Source: Rhizoctonia solani (lineage: Eukaryota; Basidiomycota; Agaricomycetes; Cantharellales; Ceratobasidiaceae). Taken from it: DNA of 64,000 nt. The translations under genes were made by a program, and so were the position numbers. The stretch is from assembly GCF_016906535.1 (NCBI RefSeq), contig NC_057375.1, positions 2,294,001-2,358,000 on the forward strand, given 5' to 3'. Shown in pieces: positions 18,888 through 30,305 of the stretch. Under the pieces are notes generated by a model that searched no databases, was not told where the DNA came from, and saw only the letters and a program-made list of their open reading frames with translations. Each line of letters begins with the position of its first letter. Within the stretch, counting starts at the first letter, position 1.

Positions 18888-20471
18888 CTAATACAGCTTA
18901 TCACCAATATACACAAAGGTACAATTGGTGTCTATCCAATCCTTGCCATCAACTGTGGCATAACTACAATCAGCAAATACAAAAGGCTTAGAATTGGAAC
19001 ATATAACAGTAGAACGCCCCCATTGGCAATGGCGCTCTGATCTGTAACTAGTGCGGAAGTTGAAGTCTTCCTGCACCCACATCTTCAAAGGAACCTTGGA
19101 CCAATCCATATCATCCAGCACTGCATACTGAACCATAGGATGGTCACTAAACTCATCAGAGTTGAGGTTCTGCCTGAACCTAATATGGTGCCCCCAAGAA
19201 CAAGCCAGGGCTGACTTCCCTGTTTCTGAGGGCCCCCACAAAACAAGGATCTTACCACGATCAGATTCAGGGTCACGTTCCAATATATTGGAAGTAACCC
19301 ACTCCTGAACACCAGGTGGCAAGTTGACTGTAGCCCTGGTAACAACTTGTCAACATTCTCTTCTATGATGAAAAAGAAGAGGACTTACTTCTTAAGGGCC
19401 TTGGGTTCACATACACCCTGAGGAAGGGCACCCTTGTCCCTGTAGAAGTAACCAGTGAAAGCCTTGAGGTTGTTATACCCCATGGCCATATCACAAGGTT
19501 GGCGCTCCTTTAAGCAACCAAAAAATCCCTCAGCATCCTCTGCCTCCATGGCATAGGCAAAATCTTCATTACGCTGTAATAAGAGAACCATCAGCTGAGA
19601 ACCTCTTTCCATAACCAGGGACTTACATTGGTCTTAGCCTTCAACCCTGCAGGGCACTGGCCTAATAAGAACTCCTCTTACAAGAAGACGCTCATGAGGG
19701 CGCACTCCCTTATACTTCCATAGGTTCAGGGCCTCTGATGAGATGAGGGTCCTGGCCCAAACAATAACATGGCAATGCCAATCAGGTTGCCATTCACCTT
19801 CCCTCAGGTCATGGGACTCAGTGACTCCCATGGCATACTCCAAAAGGGAATTTGCCCCACTCCTCAGAGTAAGAAGATGATCTACAAGACTTGAATAATC
19901 TTCAGTAAAAGTAAAAACATCCTGGGTATAACTACTTACTCTTTTATAACCTCATGGCAAGAGGTTTCCCTTGTCTCCTCACTCTTGACATAACAAGCAT
20001 AAGTGAGAAGATAACACTTCCCCTTACAATGGAAGCGCCTTCCTTCTTGGGGAAGAACCCCAATGTCCTCCTGCCCTTCAGGGGCTGCAGGAACAATAGA
20101 TTCCCTTGACTCCAATGGAGCCATGGATGGGACAATGGAGCTTCCTCCATTTTCTAAGTCTTCCCTGTTGCTGGGCACTGCTAACCAACGCCTGGACAAG
20201 GGGGGAAGCACGCAGGATATCTGTGACTTTACAGTTATCTGTTAGTAAAAGGATTTTGCTAGCAAACAAGACCACTTACTCCTTCTTCTTGGGAGTCCAG
20301 ATCCAACCTTCTTTTGAGAGTCCTGGGAGTGAGCTGTGACAGAGGCAGCTCTTGACTCTGCCACACAGTAGATGCAATCTGGGAAACATAGGGGGTGGCA
20401 TCCAACAGCCCTGAAGGCTGTGAATCCAAGACTGTGGAGGGAGTGGCGCTGGCAGTTGGGCATTGAGACAT
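18888..20471 (-). pseudogene. rep: Geminivirus-type replication initiator (Rep), five exons, one frameshift
   Basis: Exons by splice sites and phase: 20280-20471, 19940-20220, 19627-19889, 19389-19573 and 18888-19335; introns of 59, 50, 53 and 53 bp. The frame is about 455 codons. An N-terminal extension of about 130 residues precedes motif I (YLLTYACY, about residue 134). Motif II is the metal-binding HUH pair in WHCHVIVWA (about 195), and the motif III tyrosine is probably in DFAYAMEAED (about 252), where the usual lysine three residues on is not seen. The superfamily 3 helicase follows: Walker A GPSETGKSA (about 341), Walker B AVLDDMDW (about 379), motif C VICSNSKP (about 417). CRESS-DNA viruses use this protein to nick the origin and unwind DNA. 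One extra base near 19657-19664 in exon 3 breaks the frame unless a 25-base intron is removed, which is unlikely. It is convergent with ORF2. Confidence 0.85.
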
Positions 20472-20505
20472 GTTGATGACTTATCCCACCTCCCACTGCC
20501 CTCTT

Positions 20506-20512
20506 CTTTATA
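20506..20512 (-). promoter_or_regulatory. TATA box for the Rep gene
   Basis: Minus-strand TATAAAG starts 41 bases before the Rep ATG (20471), implying a very short 5' UTR. Its position supports the chosen start. Confidence 0.4.
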
Positions 20513-20852
20513 CCATGGGGGCCAAGAGACTGAATCAGAGGGAAATGACTTACTATACCAATCCTTTCTGAACAATAAAATGGCACCATACGGTAACCAA
20601 GCAACCATGAAATATGTTGCTAACCAGGAACTTCCAGAAGACTTGAGAAGTTGCTTTACAAAGACTGTAGTGTGGGAACTTTCCCACAGGAAGAAAACAA
20701 CATTCCAATAAGGATCACATGACCAAGAACAAGTCAGGTGACCTCAGAACAACTCATTGCACAATTGTACTTAGGAGAACTTGACACCTAATAAGATATC
20801 TATCCAGATATATTTTCTAATGGCACAAGTTCATGTCCCCTAAACTATGTGC

Positions 20853-20863
20853 AAAAGGGGGGG
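20853..20863 (+). other. Polypurine tract of the Rep element
   Basis: AAAAGGGGGGG followed by CAA and then the LTR start TGTCATGACC at 20867. It matches the tract before the chromovirus LTRs and sets the element's orientation as plus. Confidence 0.8.
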
Positions 20864-20866
20864 CAA

Positions 20867-21334
20867 TGTCATGACCCACTCCATTCTGTCCATGAGTCCT
20901 GACCTTGTCAAGCCTCCAACACACTCATGTCGCACACCAACATGACCGCAAGCACGCATATACTCGCACATATGCACTCAGAACCTCCAGGTTCCCACAT
21001 ATAAGAGACTTATGGTCGACATGGCTGGACTTAGTGATATTCTCTAAGTCCAGGTCACATGACCTCCCCCCCTCCAGTCCTTTATCAAATACTATACTAA
21101 ACTACTACGGATTTGAGGTGGGGGGGGGATGACATAATCTCTTCTATAATAATATATTATTCAGACCTTGCCCGCGGGCTCCCTTAACATTGGCCCGCGG
21201 CTAGGGGGGCGGGGGGAGTGCAACGTCCCCCAGCAACTTATATTATTAATATATCACTGTGCATCATATATACTATATACATCTTTGACAGTGGATATAT
21301 ATGGTAATAACCCCTCCAGATATGGGTTATGACA
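20867..21334 (+). repeat. 3' LTR of the Rep-carrying element
   Basis: 468 bp, nearly identical to the left copy; differences are mostly C/T or G/A, plus tract length in the G run. The stem-loop is at 21025-21053. In this copy a GCCCGCGGGC palindrome is intact where the left copy has GCCTGCGGGC. Confidence 0.93.
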
Positions 21335-21339
21335 AGTTC

Positions 21340-23260
21340 CTTGCTGCCTTATGCAGTTCATACTTGTATCCCACACAACCACAAGCACCAGCTACCTCAA
21401 TGTCCTTATAGACATCTAGGACACCCATTTCCTTTGTTATTTACTTTTAATGACCACTTATATTACTTGGACCACTGTCCATGCAGTAATTTTCCTCATA
21501 TGCAAATGCAAAGGGGTGTGGGGCTGGTAGAGAAGGGATTGGGCAGCCTGTGTTTATATTAGGCTGGTGTTTATTTGTTATGCATTGGAAACACCCAGAA
21601 GAGGCCCACTAGGCCTTAAACAGATTTGGGGGTTATAAATGCCCTAACTGACAGCTTGTCATGACTTTCATCAGCATGACATGATTTTTACTATTTTTCT
21701 ACCTTTTTTCTGGAACAGTTTCCTTTTTTGGTATATATTTATGACTCATCAAGATCATGTGACATATTTGATATATGATGTGAAATTGTAAATGACTCAC
21801 TATTTGTTACTGTTGTGTTTGATGTGGCTCTTTTTCATGTATATAAGCTAGGTCAAGTTGCCACTATAACAGCAAGAATTGACCTCTTTGTCAATTCACC
21901 CTCATCTCATACCTACCCATTGCCCTGCTCCCTAGTTGAGCCTAGTGCACCTTACTTAAATCATATCCAGGCCCTTATTGCCCTCTACCCACATAACATA
22001 TCCCCTGGGCCCTAGCTGCCCCTCTACCCTAGTCTCATAGTCCATGGGTGATAGGGCCATGGACTTTAAGCTCCCTTGCACCATAGGTCTGAGCTGAGTT
22101 GTGACACAGCTGACAGGCATTCATTGTCTTTGCAAGGTTGTGTATGTACATAAGAACTGGACCATGACCTATTTAGAACATATTGAGAGGACTAGAGAGG
22201 AGTACCCCCTCTCAATATTTCCATGCTGATCTGCACAACTGAGATTTTAGAAGTGCCCCACAGGGCCAATTCCAGCAGATACAACTGAATTTCCTCTTGT
22301 ATGCAGGGTCTGAATCTGCATCCAGAGAGTATAGAATGTTCAATGGTCTATATCCTGTTCCAGATCCTATATTTTGGCTTACAGGTAGTCATCCATTTAT
22401 GTGATTCCAGAACAAACCAGCAATCCTTTTTGATGTACCTTGGTGTAAACTTCACCTTGCTTACATTTGTGCTTGTGACAGCCTTGACCTGCCACTTTCC
22501 TCTGAGGAAGATATTCAATGCACCCTTCTTTCCAATTCAATCCTACAGACACTCAATATCACTCTATAACCAACCTGGCTCAAGAAACCCAATTGCATCA
22601 CTGGTACACACACCTCAACCATCTTTGTATTTGAAGACCAGGACAAGTCTGTTTAGCAAGCTCTGCTGAAATCAAAGATTTTTGATTTTGGCAAAACCAT
22701 TACTTTGAAGAAATGTCTATGCTCAGTGCATAACCTTGGTCACTTTTTCGTCCTGTTCCCCCTTTTTATCTTTCATTTTTTCTCCCACGCCCAGCCCCTC
22801 TGTGTCTCCTTTCCAGTCTCATGTCTTTGCCTTACTTGCCTGGCTCTGCCTTCCGGTACCGACATTTTGTTCACAGCCATTCACCTTCCCGGCCTCTGTT
22901 ATGCCTACCGCCTGCCTATGGCAGCCTTGTGGGTGTTCTTATTGTCGCGTTTTAATTACTCGTTTTCTTTGTTTAAAATCTTCTCTAGCTGATACGTCGC
23001 ACCATAGGGCCCGCCCCCAGAACGTCGTAGAATTTAAAGAATGCAAAAAAAAACTCGATCCCGCATCCAAGGCAGTGTATCCTAGATTGGTGACAACGTG
23101 CGCCAGTTTGTATGCTATTACAAACAGCGAAGCACAGACATCGGTAGCGCGTACACATACTGACTCTTATGCGGCACCCATCCAGAAATCAACCCCATAT
23201 ACTTTACATTCGTCCCAGCTCAGTTCCTAATATTACACTAATACCCCACATATACATAGC
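21340..23260. other. No gene recognised
   Basis: The first part continues the debris interrupted at 8894. Open frames exist (for example near 22301-22669 and 22736-23230 on plus), but they lack recognisable domains or codon bias. From about 22660 the sequence looks like the 3' flank of the transporter gene. Confidence 0.3.
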
Positions 23261-23265
23261 GCATG

Positions 23266-25559
23266 TTAATACAAATACCTGAACCCTCTCCGCCTCCTGA
23301 TAGCCTCTTCGACCGTGATCCCCTCCAATCTTGCAGCTTCACGTACACGTTCAGCATCCCCTTGATTCTGAAGTGCATCCATATCTTGCTGGTCCATCTT
23401 ACGGTTCGCACGAATTAGCATCGTTCGGATGACTACAACGAGATAAGTCTGGGTGTAATCAAGAGAAAGAAAAAACGGCATACCAAATGCCAAAGCGCTG
23501 CTGAATGCAAGCGTCGCGATGCCAATAATCATCGACTGATGATATTTAGGACTCCACTGGGCCTTCCAAGCAAACGATCCAATGAGGTTTCCAATATTGC
23601 CGACTGAAATAGACTTTAGTCAAGTCGAAAGTGGATAGAATTCGGCCCGCTTACAGCCATTGACGATTCCGATTGCTGCAGCTCGTTTTGCAGGAGGACG
23701 AGGGATGGCATTGCTCACCCACACAAGTGTCAGAGCGAATCCTATCACCAGTAATCAGTCTTATTATCTCCAAATCGATTTATAAACAAGAGCCCACCAG
23801 CATATCCACTCGCCATCAAGAACATACTCACATACCGCCCCGCGGTGGCCATGGTGCTCAAAGCGATTATATATGCGACAATGACGACCCACCACCATCC
23901 GGCAATATGGAAGAACCGTTCGCCCGTCTTGTCGGCATGCCAAGCGTTAAGGAGACAAATGATAGAAGCAAGGATCCAGGGCGGACTGAGTATAAACGGT
24001 AAACAAGCAAGTAAATAGGTACGAGTAGAACACTCACGCAGCAAGTAGAAGCGATATGGTAGTATTATATCCAAGCGTAGCGGTCAATCTAGATGGAAAT
24101 ACACCCTAAGAGATGACAATGCACCCGAACTATCATACTCACGTCGGGAAAAAGTTGACAAAACTGAGGCCTAACAACTGGGAGCAAGTCATCACGGCTA
24201 GAATCGGCACTTTGGGATCTTTGAGTGCCATGATCAAACCAGCAAAGGCACTATCATATAGTCTATATTGATAAAGAGTACCAAGTTGTCCCGAATGAAT
24301 GCACTCACGAATCATTTGCACCGTCTTCGTCTGCCTCGGCTGCATCCTCCGAAAGCCGGGCTTGCGCCAAACGCCGTTGGGATCCTTTAATCCAACGCGT
24401 ATTATGTGGCTAAGATCCAATGAATAAACGCCAAGAGCAGTCTGGGGTTAGAAAAAACATACGTAGTCGGGCAATAGCCAGCTGTGAAAAAGGTCAGTAC
24501 TGCACACATGCTCGTGTCAAGAAAATCGCTTACATGGCTAGGATTCCGATGACAATAGTTATTGCTCCCTACGACTGGTCAGAGATGACCTGAACCAGGA
24601 TAGTGTAAATGCTCACCTCGATAAAGAACAACCATCTCCAAGCGGCAATCCCTCTTTTCCCTTGCATACCACTAAGTATACCGGCGGCCATAAGCTACGA
24701 GATGTGTTCACAAGCATTCAGGACGGAAATTCGGATCTAACTCACACTACCAAAAGCATTCGAAACTAAAAGTCCGAAATACAACAGTGCAGCCCTGAAA
24801 GCTAATTCCTAAAAAGGCATAGTCTGTCTACGGTCGGATGGAGAAAAAGGGTTAATATGCGAACCTTTCGCGTATACCAGCGTGATAAAATATAAGTTGC
24901 CCCAGGATAAAACGCCGCTTCAGGAACACCAATAAACACACGGCAAACGACAATACCGGCGAAATTATGCGTGACCTATACCAAAAGATGTACAAAATCA
25001 GATCCCGCGATGCGCAAGTGGTCGAAAGCAAATAGCCGGCAACCCACCCCTGTTAGCGCACTAACTAGTCCCCAGGCAATCACGCAGCCGCCAATGTACC
25101 AAGACGGTCGAGATACTTTGTTGAGTATCATGTTCGAAGGAACTTGGAGCGTACAATACGAGACATAGAGAATGGCTAGCACCGTTTGGTACTGGACATC
25201 TGATGGCTCTGTTAATTGTTTTGCCGGGGTTATCAATACGTCATGACTCACCCAAGAGCCCCAAATCCGCTTCGAGCCCACGTAGACGAGCTGCAGTAAC
25301 TGCCGTTCGCTATCACAGAGTTAGGAATGACTGGAAGTATACAGGGTATTGCGCTCACATCGATATAGTTCATAATGAAGATGAGTATCATTGTCGGCAT
25401 GAGCCTCGAGTCCAACTTGCGCACCAACTTTTTCTCGGCCCTGGCGCGTTCATCTGGAGTCCAGTGGTTGATAGCATCCTTGTCAACAGAATGTTGGGAT
25501 GAGCTGGGATGGTCTATATGTTCAGGAGCCTCGAACGAGGTCTTGTCTTTGGTGTCCAT
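23266..25559 (-). CDS. MFS transporter, Dal5/Tna1-like (anion:cation symporter type)
   Basis: Start at ATG 25559-25557; the gene is interrupted by many short introns, so coordinates are the outer limits. The N-terminus has the family signature RKLDSRLMPTMILIFIMNYID (first membrane helix). A later exon reads YQTVLAILYVSYCTLQVPSN followed by SRPSWYIGGCVIAWGLVSALTG, the usual helix 2-3 region. The last exon carries a helix and a cytoplasmic charged tail (ANRKMDQQDMDALQNQG) ending at 23266. These permeases import small organic anions such as allantoate, nicotinate or pantothenate; the substrate here cannot be told. I did not verify every exon junction. No lesion was noticed. Confidence 0.8.
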
Positions 25560-26136
25560 AGTCAAAGACAGGGATGGGGTAGAGGTGGACAAGTACGAGG
25601 GGCCCCACCGATAACGCAAAATTTCCCCACAACCGAGTACAGTATATATGTCGCCCCCCCAGGCCCACATTTCCGAGGGACCTGGGAGAAGATGGGGTAT
25701 GGACCGGACAATTGCCCTAAAGCGGGAAGTCTAGTAGAAGGAATGCGTCGTGTACGTCACGAGTTCGGATGTCCCGAATCCAACTGACCAATTGTATTGC
25801 TCGGGTAAGGTGATAACCGATAGGTGTATAAGCTTGAGAGAAGTAGACGCACACTTGGCATTTTACTTGCGATTCCTGGGGCTTCGAAGTCGAGCCTCGG
25901 TGACCGGTAAGATTCCCCATGCTCGCTTGCCAAGAAATGCTATTAAAAGCACTTATCATAGCTCGAGGATGCCGCTGACCTGATAACCAGCTGCAAATGC
26001 GAAAGAAGCGCACGGTCGGTTCATCGTTGGCACGCTGATGAACCAGATACCAATCCTGGTCCAGTCTTGGATATCAATGCCGGACTGTGCCACCGAGAAG
26101 CCCATGATAATGAAATAATAATTGAAAATCGACCTT

Positions 26137-27077
26137 CTATTGTACAACTGTAACAAAATTTCGGGGTGGGCCGGTTCGCGAACGGACTTGTGCTCGCAGG
26201 GCTATGATAGGGGTAAGAACGGTTTGATTGATTGCAAGTGAGGCGTAAGAGTAAAAAGACGAACCATCCACCTTTTTCCATTTCTTTCTGAAGGCCAAAC
26301 CTCCTTTCGTAGAGTTCTTGACCTTTCGGGTGGAAGATGAAGAGGATGCGGCTGGTGGCGCGTCGAGATCCATGGTAACTCGAAGGGTTCGGCCACTATG
26401 CGACATTAAAATATGATGGAAGATTAGTCGAGCACCAGACTTACTTTATAACCTTTTCCTTAGGGGTTTGACGAACTCGTTTTCGTTTTAGTGGTACATC
26501 ATTCTTGGAGAGTTTTTTGCTACTTTTTCGTTCGACTGTCTCGTGTGCTGCGGCAAATATGGAATCTGGCAAGCGGTTGGACCGAGGCGCTTCTTCAACT
26601 GGTTCGTCCTCTTCCATGTCTCTAGCGGCATCCGTAATTGGATCGACCTGGTTCTCAACTGAAGCAGGCACCTCTGACTTGGTATATTGAATGAAAGCCT
26701 CTCGAGCCTTGTTCTTGGTTTTTCGTAGCTCATTTAATCTAATGCAAGTAGTTGGCACAACAATCTTTGTCAGCTCAGTTGCAGCCAAAAAAAAAAGCAG
26801 CATGGAGATCACCCATATTGAATAAGACTTACCTTTGTTCATGCTTTTTTAGGGCATCATCCCTTGCATCCGCCGCTGCCTTTCCACCGCGCAGACTTTC
26901 CGCCTCTGGGGCATCATCCGATTCAGACTCGTCGTCGGACATATCGTCAGAGTCACTCCCTCCAATTTCATCACCCAAGCCATTCCCGATAGCATCTGAG
27001 CTCTCCTCTTCACTATCGGATATAATGATTGGCTCGGGAAACGTTTTGAGTTTTTGGTTTGTGGTCGTTGGTGCCAT
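26137..27077 (-). CDS. U3 snoRNA-associated protein, UTP16/BUD21-like
   Basis: Four exons; the clear ones are 26833-27077, 26445-26738 and one starting at 26395, and the last ends at TAG 26137. The protein starts MAPTTTNQKL, has an acidic serine-rich segment (SDSEEESSD, GGSDSDDMSDDESESDD), then a basic helical part with LPDSIFAAA, then KRKRVRQTPKEKV and a basic C-terminus (GGLAFRKKWKKV). The LPDSIFAAA signature and charge layout fit the U3 snoRNA-associated family, small nucleolar factors in 18S rRNA processing. The assignment is from memory of the family and moderately sure. It is separated by about 460 bp from the questin-oxidase-like gene. Confidence 0.6.
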
Positions 27078-27533
27078 ATTTATGTGGACAGTCTGGGATT
27101 CAAGGTAAATGACAAGGCGATCATTTGATCACGTGCATACCAGAAAACTGTAGCTGACGTGATACAATTCCGATCTCGCCCTTGATCGTTGATTTACCAC
27201 AACATACTTTTGGCACTCATTGTGCGAGCACTTGTATCCATACGAATTCACTACAAATACCCGATAAGATTACTATTCATAAAGGTGATAGTGGAGCTTA
27301 ATATCTCCTGACCTTTCAATTTACAATAGCCAAATTAAATCAATCGAACGTGCTCATTTCACGAGGATTTGTATGCTAGTAACCCTAGTTGGAGGTTCGA
27401 TAGAACAGGCCAGAACCGAATATTCAGACCATGAACCGTTCCTATGATGAAAATTACCCGTATGTCACCATCGAACCGGAACCATCGACAGCGAAACAAG
27501 CTTAAGCATGTCCAAACAGCGGTACTTCAATAA

Positions 27534-29289
27534 TCAACTCTTATATTTTATACAAACGATATCAGTCCCAACCCAAGCCATCACATACCGCCCATTTTCT
27601 TTGTCTATACCTTCCACCCTCTTGGTAACTTCATAGTGCCAGTCCATGGCATCCATCAGCAGCCCCGCCGCACGAATAAACAGCGTCCCATCAATGTATT
27701 CAGCACCCCTCAGTTCGGTATGCCCAAAGTAACCCTTGGGACGAGTTCCATACAACGATGCACTGTGCGACGGTGCCCTTACGGCCTTGACCAGATGCTC
27801 GTCCTGGTAGTGAACTACATGCGCGAGAATCAAATACCATGGGTTCCCGTTGATACTCTTAGTAGCTAAATCGGAATCGCCCTTTGGCGTCGGCTTGGTG
27901 GTGACGGAATCGAAGAAACCTTGAACTTCCAGCGCTGGACGACCTTCACCAATAAAACATACAAGCACATTGGCAAAGCACGCGCGCATCAGGTCAATCT
28001 GATGTGCAGGCTTCAACAGCAACATTACCGAAGGTAAAAATAGGCATGATGTGACCATGTGTGCGCTAGGACCGATCAGCACGAGGGTTGGCGCTGTTTG
28101 AATCGTTTTGCTTACATGTACAAATGAGCGCGAAAGGGTACATTCTTTTTCCAGCCACCAACGCCAAAAAGTAGTGCGACCAGCCAGTCTAGTTCCTCGA
28201 GACGTGCCTGGATATCGTTTTCATCTTCTTTGATGGTCCAAAGCGATGCATATTCTCGAACGATTCCTCCGACATTGTTGGGTGCCTCCATGGACCGCAC
28301 AAATGTGTCTTTACTACAAGCTGCGCCAGCCTTGAGCTGGTCGTCCATAAGAATACGTGATAGAATCGAGAATGAATGAACTCGATCCTGAAAAATCAGT
28401 CAGTATTAAACTTGGACATGGTTCAATCCGAAACTCACAGACGGCATCACTTCAGGTTTTGCATTAGATTCCATGAGACTTCGCTCGATCATGTTCCTGA
28501 GCGATGCATCATGCACTGCAGCTTGTGCTAGCCCTGAGCAAATATTCAATCATCATGTTATGTTCAAGTGAACTCATTGGAACCGACCTTCAACAGCCAT
28601 TCTGTGAATCCCAAACTCGGGCGCATGTGCAAAATGAATCATGGGGTGTCAGACCTGAAAGAAATCGGTCCAACATGCGGGGCTCTCCAGGTCCCCAGTC
28701 GGCATCATGACTAAATATGAACTACTCAATCGTAGAAGATACGCCATGATTGATTATTTCAGTACCAAAGAAGTTCAGGTAGGAGTTATAAAAACTAATG
28801 AAACGGAGCGGATTTATTACAACCATACTGCATTTGAATTTGGATTCGAAAGGCTCCATGGACGTACTCTTGATTGCCCAAGTGACTTGTCCAGTTTTTA
28901 CGGGTGATGGGTTCGGGTGATTGGAAAGCAGGACGCAAGTACGAAGAGTGGTTGTTGAAAACTTGTTGCAGGATATGAGATGGCGCTCCAACTGCATATG
29001 CTACCAAAAGATGGTGCGCGAGGTGGTTGTGAAGTCGCTACAACTAATTTCAGAATGCATACGACTATATATAACAGGCAATATGTTCAAATACCAGCTC
29101 GTGGAAAAATATGTGAAAGCGTTTGTGATTCTCGACCAGCAAGTGTTTTAAAGTAGAGGTGGACTCGACAGTAATTCCAGGAAGGGGCCTGGGTACTTTA
29201 GGGCCGACAGATGTGCCACCAAAGCTGGGGATGGCAAACAAATTCTCGACAAGAGTGTCATCAAAGACAGGGGGAATAGAGGCTGCCAT
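27534..29289 (-). CDS. Questin oxidase-like protein (AflY family)
   Basis: ATG at 29289, stop at 27534. Several exons: the first (MAASIPPVFDDTLVENLFA to HKRFHIFFHE) ends near 29102. The next holds an AYAVGAPSHILQQVF segment typical of the family N-terminus, another MEAPNNVGGIVREYASLW and WLVALLFGVGGWKKNVPF, and the last starts with GPSAHMVTSCLFLPSVMLLL. The HxVTS-x-LFLPS and ACFANVLVCFIGEGRP segments match the questin-oxidase family, which performs Baeyer-Villiger-like ring opening in secondary metabolism; many members have unknown substrates. Exon borders in the middle are approximate. Confidence 0.75.
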
Positions 29290-29616
29290 TCTGACTTAGT
29301 TGTTATAAGAAATCCTCGATATGTGCAAGTGACTAGATCTACGAGAGATGACACCGGCGGAAGAGATAAAAGATAACGTCTTGGAATCGATACCACCGCC
29401 ATTAAATAAACACGCTAGACACCAGACTTTCCAACGATCGACTAAGTCGATCATGAAGTCTCGGCGCCGAAGATTAGTGGAAAATAGTCATGAGGTCATC
29501 GAATGGACAAACCCGTTGCGAGTGCTAGGAAAGGCGCAGGTCACCAGATACGGTCAGTCCTATGTGGATATGTTTTTTTTGCCGCGATCCTTTTCGCCCT
29601 TCCGATGACTTAGTAA

Positions 29617-30300
29617 GTGGGTTCAAATAGATGTAAGACTTTGAAGTCATGCTTGAGCTCTCGAAAATGGAGACACCGTGGTTTGCTGCGTCGTTTTGCG
29701 TGGCACGTGTGGTCATGTAGCTCCTTAAATATGAATAAAAAAAAAAATGCGTGGCACGTGCTCCCAATCCATTCTATCGAAGAGGATTTTGTTCGTAAAA
29801 TGTCTCACGTAATTAGCGGCAAAAGCATCTAGGGATCAAGAGCGCCAAAGTCATGCCACTAACAGAAAGCTATGACTCTTACAAAAATACCCTAACGCTT
29901 GGGCACATGCTAAATATTCACTAGCTTGGCTCATAATTATGGGAGTGGTGCTCTCGTGTTGAGCTGTCAGTGTCATATAGCTCGAGCGATACATGCATCC
30001 ATACAACATATCCATTTTTGAATCCAGTATATGTGACCAGCGAAAAGTTTTCTACAAGTCTCAGTTTGTTGGGTTGATATTATGGTCGAGACTAAGGTAT
30101 GTAGTATAAACATATTCACTCTACTTTCATATTGTCTCGAGATTACCTGTTGACTGATTTACGTTTAGGTGCCTACAACAAAATGTAGTATGTTGTAGTC
30201 AGACAGGAAGTTCATTTACATTCATCCCCAAAACACCTACGCTCTCAATACCATATATACATTTCGTTTCTCAGTCAAATCCGCTTCATCTAATGGACGC
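29617..30300. other. 3' flank of DyP copy A, duplicated at 54640-55170
   Basis: Noncoding. Long stretches such as GTCATGCTTGAGCTCTCGAA and GAAGAGGATTTTGTTCGTAA recur at 54660-54770 in the same order, so the downstream flank was copied with the peroxidase gene. Confidence 0.7.
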
Positions 30301-30305
30301 ATACA

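Larger units (their letters stand above)
8900..21334 (+). mobile_element. LTR element carrying an antisense geminivirus-type Rep gene
   Basis: Long terminal repeats of 467 and 468 bp (TGTCATGACC to GGTTATGACA) are flanked by the target duplication AGTTC (8895-8899 and 21335-21339). A primer-binding site follows the left LTR and the polypurine tract AAAAGGGGGGG precedes the right one. Without the nested chromovirus (11803-18214 plus one 5-bp target copy) the element is about 6.0 kb. It encodes a gag-like ORF, a 154-codon ORF overlapping it by TAATG, and on the other strand a five-exon Rep gene. I find no protease, RT, RNase H or integrase, so retrotransposition would need enzymes in trans. The LTR holds an origin-like stem-loop. 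A solo LTR of the same family at 35949-36412 shows that this is a mobile, multicopy family. Confidence 0.9.

Noticed and set aside
18888..20471. Helitron RepHel protein as the identity of the HUH gene
   Set aside because: The helicase is SF3 type (short Walker A, B and C motifs), not a Pif1-like SF1 helicase, and the gene is flanked by LTRs and not by Helitron ends.
23266..29289. MFS transporter plus questin-oxidase-like gene as a secondary-metabolite cluster
   Set aside because: A nucleolar housekeeping-type gene lies between them and no synthase or regulator is seen.
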